Made by a program: the position numbers and the translations under genes. A stretch of 64,000 nucleotides of DNA from an uncultured Eubacterium sp. (lineage in GTDB: Bacteria; Bacillota; Clostridia; Lachnospirales; Lachnospiraceae): positions 124,001 through 188,000 of the forward strand of contig CAPAOV010000001.1 in assembly GCA_948579355.1 (NCBI GenBank). Direction: 5' to 3'. Below the pieces are notes generated by a model, which did no database searches, was not told the origin of the DNA, and worked only from the letters and a program-made list of their open reading frames with translations. This document shows, piece after piece, positions 57,168 through 64,000 of the stretch. Numbering within the stretch: the first letter of the stretch is position 1; each line of letters opens with the position of its first letter.

Positions 57168-59126
57168 ATGGAAGTAATTTTGAAGGACGGAGTGAGAAAA
57201 AAATACGAACAGCCGATGGCAATTATTGATATTGCCAAAGATATCAGCGAAGGTCTGGCTCGTATGGCCTGTGCGGCAGAGCTTGACGGCGAGGTTGTGG
57301 ATTTGCGCACGGAGATAGATGGAGAGCACCAACTGAATATTTTGACGTTTGACAGCGAGGGCGGCAAGGCGGCATACCGCCACACGGCGTCGCACGTACT
57401 GGCACAGGCGGTGAAACGCTTGTATCCGGAGGCCAAATGTGCGATTGGCCCGTCCATTGAAGATGGCTTCTACTATGATTTTGATATGGAATCTCTTGAC
57501 AGAGAGGCGTTAGATAAAATTGAGAAAGAAATTAAAAAGGTGATTAAGGAGGGGGCTGTCCTTGAGCGGTTTACCTTGCCGCGCGCAGAGGCAATCGAAT
57601 TTATGAAAGAGCGGGAGGAGCCGTATAAGGTAGAGTTGATTGAGGATTTACCGGAGGACGCAGAAATTTCTTTTTACCGTCAGGGCGAGTTTGTCGATTT
57701 GTGTGCCGGCCCTCATCTGATGACGACTAAGCCGTTGAAAGCAGTCAAACTAATTTCCTCTTCGGGAGCTTATTGGAGAGGTAACGAAAAAAATAAAATG
57801 CTTACCCGTATTTATGGAACGGCATTTACAAAAAAGGCAGATTTGGACGCTTATCTGGAGCATTTGGAAGATATTAAAAAGAGAGACCACAACAAGCTGG
57901 GAAGAGAGTTGGAATTATTTACGACGGTAGATGTTATCGGACAGGGTCTTCCTCTTCTGATGCCGAAAGGTGTACAAGTTATCCAGACGTTACAGCGATG
58001 GATTGAAGATGAGGAGGAAAAGCGGGGGTATATGCGTACGAAGACGCCGCTTATGGCAAAGTCGGATTTGTATAAAATTTCCGGACATTGGGAGCACTAT
58101 AAAGAGGGGATGTTTGTGCTTGGCGACGAGGAGAAAGACAAGGAAGTGTTTGCTCTCCGTCCTATGACATGCCCGTTCCAGTACTATGTCTACAAAGCAA
58201 GTCAGAAATCTTATCGTGATTTGCCTTGTCGTTATGGCGAGACGTCTACGCTCTTCCGCAATGAAGAGTCAGGGGAAATGCATGGTCTGACGCGTGTACG
58301 TCAGTTTACGATTTCCGAGGGGCATTTGATTGTCCGTCCGGACCAGATGGTATCGGAGTTTAAAGATTGTATTGCCCTTGCCAGATATTGTCTGCAAACG
58401 TTAGGGGTAGAGGAAGATGTGACTTATCATTTGTCAAAATGGGATGCGGATAATCGGGAAAAGTATATCGGTGAGCCGGAGGTGTGGGAAGCGACAGAAG
58501 AGAGCATTCGTCAGATTTTGATAGAGCTTGATATTCCGTTTACGGAAGATGTTGGAGAAGCAGCTTTTTACGGGCCGAAAGTAGATATTAATGCAAAGAA
58601 TGTATATGGCAAAGAAGACACGATGATTACGATTCAGTGGGACGCTCTTTTGGCCGAGCAGTTTGACATGTATTATATTGATGAAAAAGGAGATAAAGTC
58701 CGCCCGTATATTATCCATCGTACTTCAATGGGCTGCTACGAGAGAACGCTGGCATGGCTGATTGAAAAGTATGCCGGAGCTTTCCCGACATGGTTGAGTC
58801 CAGAGCAGGTACGCGTACTTCCTATTTCTGAAAAATATATTGACTATGCGGCGAAAGTGGAAGATGAATTAAAGGCAAATGGAATCCGCTGCAGCTTGGA
58901 TAACCGCTCGGAGAAAATCGGTTATAAGATTCGTGAGGCAAGATTGCAAAAGACGCCGTATATGTTAGTTGTCGGCCAAAAAGAAGAAGAGGACGGGGTT
59001 GTATCCGTACGCAGCCGTTTTCGCGGAGACGAGGGGCAGCAGCCATTGGAGCAGTTTATCAATGATATTTGCAAGGAAATCCGCACGAAAGAGATTCGTC
59101 AGGTAGAATTAGAAGCGGAAGCGTAA
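57168..59126 (+). CDS. thrS: Threonyl-tRNA synthetase
   Basis: A 652-aa class II synthetase. ATG 57168 follows AAAGGA. The order is TGS domain (~1-60), editing domain with HTASHVLAQAVKRLYP (His-rich) and CAGPHL, then the catalytic core (motif 1 through 3) with MTCPFQYYVYK (zinc Cys), RYGETSTLFRNEESG, and TIQWDALLAEQFDMYY, and the anticodon-binding domain (~550-650). It is regulated by the T-box upstream. Length is normal. Confidence 0.97.
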   Translation: MEVILKDGVRKKYEQPMAIIDIAKDISEGLARMACAAELDGEVVDLRTEIDGEHQLNILTFDSEGGKAAYRHTASHVLAQAVKRLYPEAKCAIGPSIEDGFYYDFDMESLDREALDKIEKEIKKVIKEGAVLERFTLPRAEAIEFMKEREEPYKVELIEDLPEDAEISFYRQGEFVDLCAGPHLMTTKPLKAVKLISSSGAYWRGNEKNKMLTRIYGTAFTKKADLDAYLEHLEDIKKRDHNKLGRELELFTTVDVIGQGLPLLMPKGVQVIQTLQRWIEDEEEKRGYMRTKTPLMAKSDLYKISGHWEHYKEGMFVLGDEEKDKEVFALRPMTCPFQYYVYKASQKSYRDLPCRYGETSTLFRNEESGEMHGLTRVRQFTISEGHLIVRPDQMVSEFKDCIALARYCLQTLGVEEDVTYHLSKWDADNREKYIGEPEVWEATEESIRQILIELDIPFTEDVGEAAFYGPKVDINAKNVYGKEDTMITIQWDALLAEQFDMYYIDEKGDKVRPYIIHRTSMGCYERTLAWLIEKYAGAFPTWLSPEQVRVLPISEKYIDYAAKVEDELKANGIRCSLDNRSEKIGYKIREARLQKTPYMLVVGQKEEEDGVVSVRSRFRGDEGQQPLEQFINDICKEIRTKEIRQVELEAEA

Positions 59127-59169
59127 GCAAGAATGGGGAAACAGCGTTTGCGATGCAGAAAAGAGGAAA

Positions 59170-59487
59170 ATGATGATGCAGAATGAATGGAAACCAAATA
59201 CGAAAGCGCTGGCGGCGATGATGTGTTCCTGCGCCTCGCTGCTCTGCTGCATGCAGTGGATGATTTCGCTCCTTTTGGCGGTGATTGGGCTTGTTTTGGG
59301 GATTTTAGGATTGCGGGATGAAAATCCCAATCAGGAAGACGCCGCGATTGCCGGAATCGTTGTAGGAGTTGTCGGCATGATAGTAGCTATTGTCGTGGCA
59401 GTTCTTTATATTATTTTATCAAAAAACACTTCGGAACAAGGTCTGGAGGCGGTGTCAATGCTCGTCCGCTCTCTGCCTTGTGCCTGA
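59170..59487 (+). CDS. Small DUF4190-like membrane protein
   Basis: A 105-aa protein. It starts with ATG repeats at 59170-59178 behind AAGAGGAAAATG. It has two hydrophobic helices (~28-47 and ~58-83) separated by a short charged loop (GLRDENPNQEDAAIAGIVVG), which is the DUF4190 layout. Function is unknown. It overlaps the region before the next small membrane protein, which has the same build, so the two are probably a paralogous pair. Confidence 0.7.
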   Translation: MMMQNEWKPNTKALAAMMCSCASLLCCMQWMISLLLAVIGLVLGILGLRDENPNQEDAAIAGIVVGVVGMIVAIVVAVLYIILSKNTSEQGLEAVSMLVRSLPCA

Positions 59488-59504
59488 GAGAGGGGGAGGA
59501 TAAC

Positions 59505-59918
59505 GTGGACAATAATCATCTGGAAATGGGAAATTATCAATTTGTACCGAAACCATTTGAGAGACATCGCAGTCTGGCGGTAACTTCCATTATTTTAGGC
59601 TCTGTATCCTCTGTCTGTTGTATGAGCACGGGCATTGGTGTTGTGCCGGCTCTTATTGGAACGGCCTTTGGAATTATTGCAATTGTCAGCGGGAGCAGAA
59701 AAGCAAGACATTTGGGAATTATCGGCCTTATACTCAGCGCCATCGGTCTGGTCTTGAACGCCATTGTCCTGATTTGGGCAGTTTCTGTGATTAATTGGGA
59801 TAATATGACATGGGATAACCTGCTGGCGGCAGCCAGTGTGGACAGGAATAATCCGGAAGAGGTAATGCAATGGTTTAAGCAGTTTCTGAAAATTGATATA
59901 CCATCGCTGACGCAGTAG
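59505..59918 (+). CDS. DUF4190-like membrane protein
   Basis: A 137-aa protein. I start it at GTG 59505, behind GGGGGAGG; the longer frame overlaps the previous gene. It has two or three hydrophobic segments with the pattern LGSVSSVCCMSTG and IGLILSAIGLVLNAIVL, similar to its neighbour and to DUF4190 proteins. A C-terminal tail of about 35 residues follows. Function is unknown. Confidence 0.7.
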   Translation: MDNNHLEMGNYQFVPKPFERHRSLAVTSIILGSVSSVCCMSTGIGVVPALIGTAFGIIAIVSGSRKARHLGIIGLILSAIGLVLNAIVLIWAVSVINWDNMTWDNLLAAASVDRNNPEEVMQWFKQFLKIDIPSLTQ

Positions 59919-60174
59919 TCGGACAAAACAAGAGTTGATATGTGGTTTAATAATGTGTGGTGCTCAGGGCAACAGGTATTATACGGTATCGTGTCCTTGT
60001 GTCGCTTCCCGAAAAATTATTGTTTCTTTCGTTTACAGAGCGCCGCCCGAGCACTTGTCTGAGATGTCTGCTGTCGTTTTTCCTGACTTATGACAGCCCG
60101 TTTGCACTAGACCGCTACGCAGCGGTGCAAATGCACCACCGCGGCGATTATGGGGCTACTGCGAAGAGAAACAC
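59919..60174 (+). other. Intergenic stretch before the ileS leader
   Basis: It holds no gene that I can support; the short frames present have no ribosome sites or recognisable products. A GC-rich palindrome ACCGCTACGCAGCGGT (60111-60126), extended by flanking TTTGCA/TGCAAA, is a hairpin of the type seen in the thrS leader. The ileS promoter begins at the end of the stretch. Confidence 0.55.
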
Positions 60175-60203
60175 TTGACATTTGCGGGCAAACGTAATAT
60201 TAT
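60175..60203 (+). promoter_or_regulatory. Promoter of ileS
   Basis: TTGACA (60175-60180), 17-nt spacer, TATTAT (60198-60203), giving a start near 60210. A strong sigma-A match. Confidence 0.85.
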
Positions 60204-60209
60204 GATAGA

Positions 60210-60466
60210 AATTGAAGCAGACATACCATGAAAGACTATGACGGAGACAGTACCTTTTTCCTAAGAGTTGCAGTGAGTCGGAGATAGTGGAAAACCGATA
60301 CCGGTAAGAAAGAGGGAAAATCACTCCCGAGTTGCGTTTCTGAATGCAGTAGGAGACGACGGTATCCACCGTTATCCGGATATATGTTGTAACGCATAGA
60401 CGAACAGGTGGTATTATGACGGCTTGTAACAGGCTTTCATCCTAGTTTGGATGAGAGCCTTTTTGG
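60210..60466 (+). promoter_or_regulatory. T-box riboswitch of ileS (isoleucine)
   Basis: A leader with stem I, an AG-bulge region (GTGAGTCGG) and a specifier ATC (60320-60322, in AAAATCACTC), an Ile codon. The T-box segment is AACAGGTGGTATTATGACGG (60403-60422), with TGGT to pair with tRNA 3' ACCA, but its second half differs from the usual ACCGCG. Terminator: AGGCTTTCATCC (60431-60442) with GGATGAGAGCCT (60449-60460) and a T-run. Confidence 0.82.
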
Positions 60467-60491
60467 TGAATGAACTGGAATGGAGGTAAAA

Positions 60492-63400
60492 ATGTATAAC
60501 AAAGTATCAACAGGTATGAATTTTGTTGACCGGGAAAAAGAGATTGAGAAGTTTTGGCGGGAAAAAGAGATTTTTAAGAAAAGTATCGAACTTCGCGAGG
60601 GCTGTCCGACGTACATGTTTTACGATGGGCCGCCGACTGCCAACGGTAAACCGCACATCGGCCACGTACTGACCCGTGTAATCAAAGATATGATACCGCG
60701 TTACCGTACGATGAAAGGCTACAAGGTGCCGCGCAAGGCGGGGTGGGACACTCATGGACTGCCAGTGGAGCTGGAAGTGGAAAAACTTCTTGGTCTGGAC
60801 GGCAAAGAGCAGATTGAAGAATATGGCATGGAGCCATTTATAAAGCAATGCAAAGAATCCGTTTGGAAATACAAAGGCATGTGGGAAGATTTTTCCGATA
60901 CCGTTGGTTTTTGGGCGGATATGGAAGAGCCATATGTCACGTATGATGATAATTATATTGAATCGGAATGGTGGGCACTAAAAGAAATATGGAACAAAGA
61001 ACTTTTGTACAAAGGCTTTAAGATTGTTCCTTACTGCCCTCGGTGTGGAACGCCATTGTCGGCGCAGGAAGTAGCGCAGGGCTACAAAACGGTAAAAGAA
61101 CGTTCTGCGGTAGTCCGCTTTAAGGTCGCAGACGAAGACGCCTATCTTCTTGCATGGACGACAACGCCGTGGACGCTGCCAAGCAATGTAGCGCTCTGTG
61201 TCAACCCGAAAGATACTTATTGTAAAGTAAAAGCTGCAGACGGGTATACTTACTATATGGCGGAACAGCTTCTTGATACAGTACTTGGTAAACTTGCCAA
61301 AGAGGACGAGGGCGTAAAAGCATATGAAGTCTTGGAGCGGTTTGAGGGTACTGCTCTTGAGCACAAAGAGTATGAACCATTATTTGACTGTGCCAAAGTG
61401 TGTGCAGATAATCAAAATAAGAAAGGTTTCTTTGTGACGTGCGATTCCTATGTAACGATGACGGACGGTACGGGTATCGTACATATTGCGCCGGCGTTTG
61501 GTGAAGACGATGCCAAAGTGGGACGCGATTACGATTTGCCATTTGTGCAGTTTGTGAACGGCAAGGGAGAGATGACCGAAGAGACGCCGTTTGCCGGATT
61601 GTTTGTCAAAGACGCCGATTGGGAAGTAATCAAGAATTTGGACGCCAGAGGACAGCTTTTTGACGCGCCAAAATTTGAACATGAATATCCGCATTGCTGG
61701 CGTTGCGATAAGCCGCTCATATACTATGCGCGCGAGTCGTGGTACATTCGTGAAACGGCGGTAAAAGATGAATTGATAGCGAATAATAATACGGTCAATT
61801 GGATTCCAGAATCGATTGGTAAAGGACGGTTTGGAAACTGGCTGGAAAATATACAGGACTGGGCGATTTCCCGAAACCGCTATTGGGGAACGCCGTTAAA
61901 TATATGGGAATGCGAGGGGTGCGGACATCAGGAATGTATCGGCAGCCGGGCCGAACTGGCAGAGCGTTCCGGACGGCCGGAAGCAGCGGAGATAGAACTT
62001 CACCGCCCGTATATTGACGAGGTGACGCTTACCTGTCCGGACTGCGGTAAGGTTATGAAGCGTGTGCCGGAAGTAATTGACTGCTGGTTTGATTCTGGCG
62101 CCATGCCGTTTGCGCAGTATCATTATCCGTTTGAGAATAAAGAACTTTTTGAGGCGCAGTTTCCGGCACAGTTCATTTCGGAAGCTGTTGACCAGACGCG
62201 CGGGTGGTTCCACTCCCTGATGGCAGAGTCGACCCTCCTGTTCAACAAGTCGCCATATGAAAATGTTATCGTTCTCGGATTGGTACAGGATGAAAACGGA
62301 CAGAAGATGAGCAAGAGCAAAGGAAATGCCGTTGACCCGTTCGAGGCGCTTTCCAAATACGGGGCGGATGCAATCCGCTGGTATTTCTATATTAACAGTG
62401 CGCCGTGGCTGCCAAACCGTTTTCACGGTAAAGCCGTGACCGAAGGGCAGCGGAAGTTTATGAGCACGCTCTGGAACACGTATGCATTTTATGTTCTCTA
62501 TGCGGAAATTGACCAATTTAATCCGACAGAGCATACGTTGGCGTATGACGAGTTGACTATTATGGATAAGTGGCTGCTTTCCCGTCTCAATACAACGGTA
62601 AAGATGGTAGACGACCATTTGGAGAATTACCGCATACCGGAGACGGCCAAAGCGCTTCAAAATTTTGTTGATGATATGAGTAACTGGTACGTCAGACGCT
62701 GCCGCGACCGTTTTTGGGCCAAGGGCATGGAGCAGGATAAGATAAACGCATATATGACTCTATATACTGCGCTTGTCACGATTAGTAAGGCGGCCGCTCC
62801 GATGATACCGTTTATGACGGAGAGCATTTACCAAAACCTTGTGTGCGGCCTTGATAAAGAAGCGCCGGAAAGCATTCATCTCTGTGATTTTCCGGACGTG
62901 AACGAAGAATGGATTGACCGGGAGTTAGAAGCGAAGATGGAGCAGCTTTTAGGAATTGTTGTTCTCGGGCGTTCCTGCCGGAATACGGCGAATATCAAGA
63001 ACCGCCAGCCGATTGGTAAGATGTATGTCAAGTCGGAGAGCCGATTGTCTGATTTTTATTTAAAAATTATTGCAGAAGAATTAAATGTCAAAGAGGTTTC
63101 CTTTACCGATGAAGTAGAGGATTTTACCACTTACCGCTTCAAACCGCAGTTGCGCACGTTGGGCCGCCGGTTTGGCAGTAAGCTGAATATGTTAAAAGAA
63201 GTACTGAATGATTTGGATGGCAGAGCCGCCATGAAGAGCCTCAACGAAACAGGCGGGCTGACGGTGAAAGTCGATGGCGCAGAGGAAGTGCTTGCAAAGG
63301 AAGATTTGCTGATAGAGACAGCCGAGATGGATGGATTTGTCAGTGAAGCGGATAATGGCATTACCGTAGTGCTGGATACGAATCTGACTCCTGAACTTAT

Positions 63401-63659
63401 TGAGGAGGGATTTGTCCGGGAGCTGATTAGTAAAGTCCAGACGATGCGCAAAGATTCGGATTTTGAAGTGACCGACCACATCCGGCTCTATCAGGATGGC
63501 AACGCCGTATTGAAAGAGATTATCCAGAGAAATGCTGAGCAAATTAAATCCGAGATACTGGCAGACGAGATTTATCTGGGAGAGATGCGAGGTCATACCG
63601 CCGAGTGGAATATTAACGGCGAGGCGGTTGTGTTAGGAGTAACCAAGGTAACGATTTAA
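60492..63659 (+). CDS. ileS: Isoleucyl-tRNA synthetase
   Basis: A 1055-aa class I synthetase. ATG 60492 lies 5 nt after GGAGG; the ATG at 60480 overlaps that site. The HIGH motif is KPHIGHVL (~48-55), the editing domain has LAWTTTPWTLPSN (~220), and the KMSKS motif is QKMSKSKGN (~600). Zinc-type Cys pairs are in PYCPRCGTP, WECEGCGHQ and CPDCGK. The length and the lack of a C-terminal zinc finger fit the IleRS2 (eukaryote-like) group, whose members are often less sensitive to mupirocin; that grouping is inferred. It is regulated by the T-box upstream. Confidence 0.96.
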   Translation: MYNKVSTGMNFVDREKEIEKFWREKEIFKKSIELREGCPTYMFYDGPPTANGKPHIGHVLTRVIKDMIPRYRTMKGYKVPRKAGWDTHGLPVELEVEKLLGLDGKEQIEEYGMEPFIKQCKESVWKYKGMWEDFSDTVGFWADMEEPYVTYDDNYIESEWWALKEIWNKELLYKGFKIVPYCPRCGTPLSAQEVAQGYKTVKERSAVVRFKVADEDAYLLAWTTTPWTLPSNVALCVNPKDTYCKVKAADGYTYYMAEQLLDTVLGKLAKEDEGVKAYEVLERFEGTALEHKEYEPLFDCAKVCADNQNKKGFFVTCDSYVTMTDGTGIVHIAPAFGEDDAKVGRDYDLPFVQFVNGKGEMTEETPFAGLFVKDADWEVIKNLDARGQLFDAPKFEHEYPHCWRCDKPLIYYARESWYIRETAVKDELIANNNTVNWIPESIGKGRFGNWLENIQDWAISRNRYWGTPLNIWECEGCGHQECIGSRAELAERSGRPEAAEIELHRPYIDEVTLTCPDCGKVMKRVPEVIDCWFDSGAMPFAQYHYPFENKELFEAQFPAQFISEAVDQTRGWFHSLMAESTLLFNKSPYENVIVLGLVQDENGQKMSKSKGNAVDPFEALSKYGADAIRWYFYINSAPWLPNRFHGKAVTEGQRKFMSTLWNTYAFYVLYAEIDQFNPTEHTLAYDELTIMDKWLLSRLNTTVKMVDDHLENYRIPETAKALQNFVDDMSNWYVRRCRDRFWAKGMEQDKINAYMTLYTALVTISKAAAPMIPFMTESIYQNLVCGLDKEAPESIHLCDFPDVNEEWIDRELEAKMEQLLGIVVLGRSCRNTANIKNRQPIGKMYVKSESRLSDFYLKIIAEELNVKEVSFTDEVEDFTTYRFKPQLRTLGRRFGSKLNMLKEVLNDLDGRAAMKSLNETGGLTVKVDGAEEVLAKEDLLIETAEMDGFVSEADNGITVVLDTNLTPELIEEGFVRELISKVQTMRKDSDFEVTDHIRLYQDGNAVLKEIIQRNAEQIKSEILADEIYLGEMRGHTAEWNINGEAVVLGVTKVTI

Positions 63660-63680
63660 ATTCATGAAAGGAAGGCAGTT

Positions 63681-64000
63681 ATGATGTTTTTAACGGAGAA
63701 AGAGAAGAAAAGGGAATTGAAAACAAATATTGAAAACTATATGAAATTGTTGTTCCGCAAGTCTGTGGAAGAAGCAAATTCGCAGCAATTGTTTCAGGCA
63801 GTAGCTTATGCGGTCAAAGATATTGTAGTAGATGATTGGATGGCGACGCATAAGGAGTATGAGAAACAGGATGTAAAAACTGTCTATTATCTGTCTATGG
63901 AGTTTTTGATGGGACGTGCTCTTGGAAATACGATTATTAATTTGAAACAAGATAAATTGATAAGTGAAGTTCTTGGCGAGATGGGAGTAAAACTCGATAC
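63681..64000 (+). CDS. glgP: Glycogen/starch phosphorylase, N-terminal part (runs off the window)
   Basis: The first 106 codons of an alpha-glucan phosphorylase, which releases glucose-1-phosphate from glycogen. ATG 63681 follows GGAAGG. The segment VYYLSMEFLMGRALGN (~75-90) is a hallmark of the family. The pyridoxal-phosphate Lys region lies outside the window. It is 21 bp after ileS and may read through from it. Confidence 0.92.
   Translation, partial: MMFLTEKEKKRELKTNIENYMKLLFRKSVEEANSQQLFQAVAYAVKDIVVDDWMATHKEYEKQDVKTVYYLSMEFLMGRALGNTIINLKQDKLISEVLGEMGVKLD

Noticed and set aside
59957..60178. A 73-aa frame in the gap before ileS
   Set aside because: No ribosome site, no recognisable protein features, and it runs through a GC palindrome into the ileS promoter.

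Overview
The window is 64 kb of a low-to-moderate GC, spore-forming Firmicute chromosome, most likely an anaerobic Lachnospiraceae-type Clostridium relative. Supporting features are a complete rnfCDGEAB cluster, addBA, T-box leaders for thrS and ileS, ThyX instead of ThyA, a Firmicute-type 6S RNA, two GH10 xylanases plus a GH39 beta-xylosidase, a sporulation regulator (SpoIIID), and many secreted proteins carrying lysine-rich Ig-like modules.

The main finding is that spoIIID is cut in two. Codons 1-48 lie at 8171-8314 and codons 49-96 at 23747-23893. Between them sits a 15,432-bp element whose ends share a 21-bp direct repeat (8294-8314 and 23726-23746) lying within the spoIIID reading frame. 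Recombination between the repeats would rebuild an uninterrupted 96-codon spoIIID. This is the logic of the sigK 'skin' element, but at a different mother-cell regulator. The element encodes a large serine recombinase (16217-17749) and a 52-aa protein (14088-14246), both behind sigma-E-like promoters built like the one I see in front of spoIIID (ATAAy, 14-nt spacer, CATA). The small protein is a candidate directionality factor. Cargo includes a DUF3990/DUF3791/TraX cassette, two secreted repeat proteins, an acetyltransferase, an AAA ATPase/RloB pair and a single-protein HamA-HamB (Hachiman-type) defence fusion. A decayed recombinase tail lies next to the right end. An IS256-family insertion sits exactly behind the spoIIID stop codon, which is part of its 8-bp target duplication.

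Layout. 1-8090: GH39 xylosidase (partial), ABC-class ATPase, lactate dehydrogenase, Na/phosphate symporter, GH10 xylanase. 8091-23893: interrupted spoIIID and its element. 23894-25378: IS256-type element. 25532-27136: second GH10 xylanase (minus strand). 27317-32605: rnf operon for ferredoxin:NAD ion-pumping electron transfer. 32658-35948: Ig-like secreted protein, OmpR-type two-component system, 6S RNA. 35960-46045: NAD synthetase, a small membrane protein, addB-addA-methyltransferase. 46055-49231: cell-wall glucosaminidase and a membrane-anchored cohesin-like protein. 49259-55922: GntR regulator, ClpC, a small conserved protein, RadA, small proteins, VapD and a C_GCAxxG_C_C protein. 55947-64000: ThyX, T-box/thrS, two small membrane proteins, T-box/ileS, start of glycogen phosphorylase.

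All function calls come from reading translated sequence, motifs and context; no database search was run. Start codons were chosen by ribosome-binding-site spacing and often differ from the longest reading frame.
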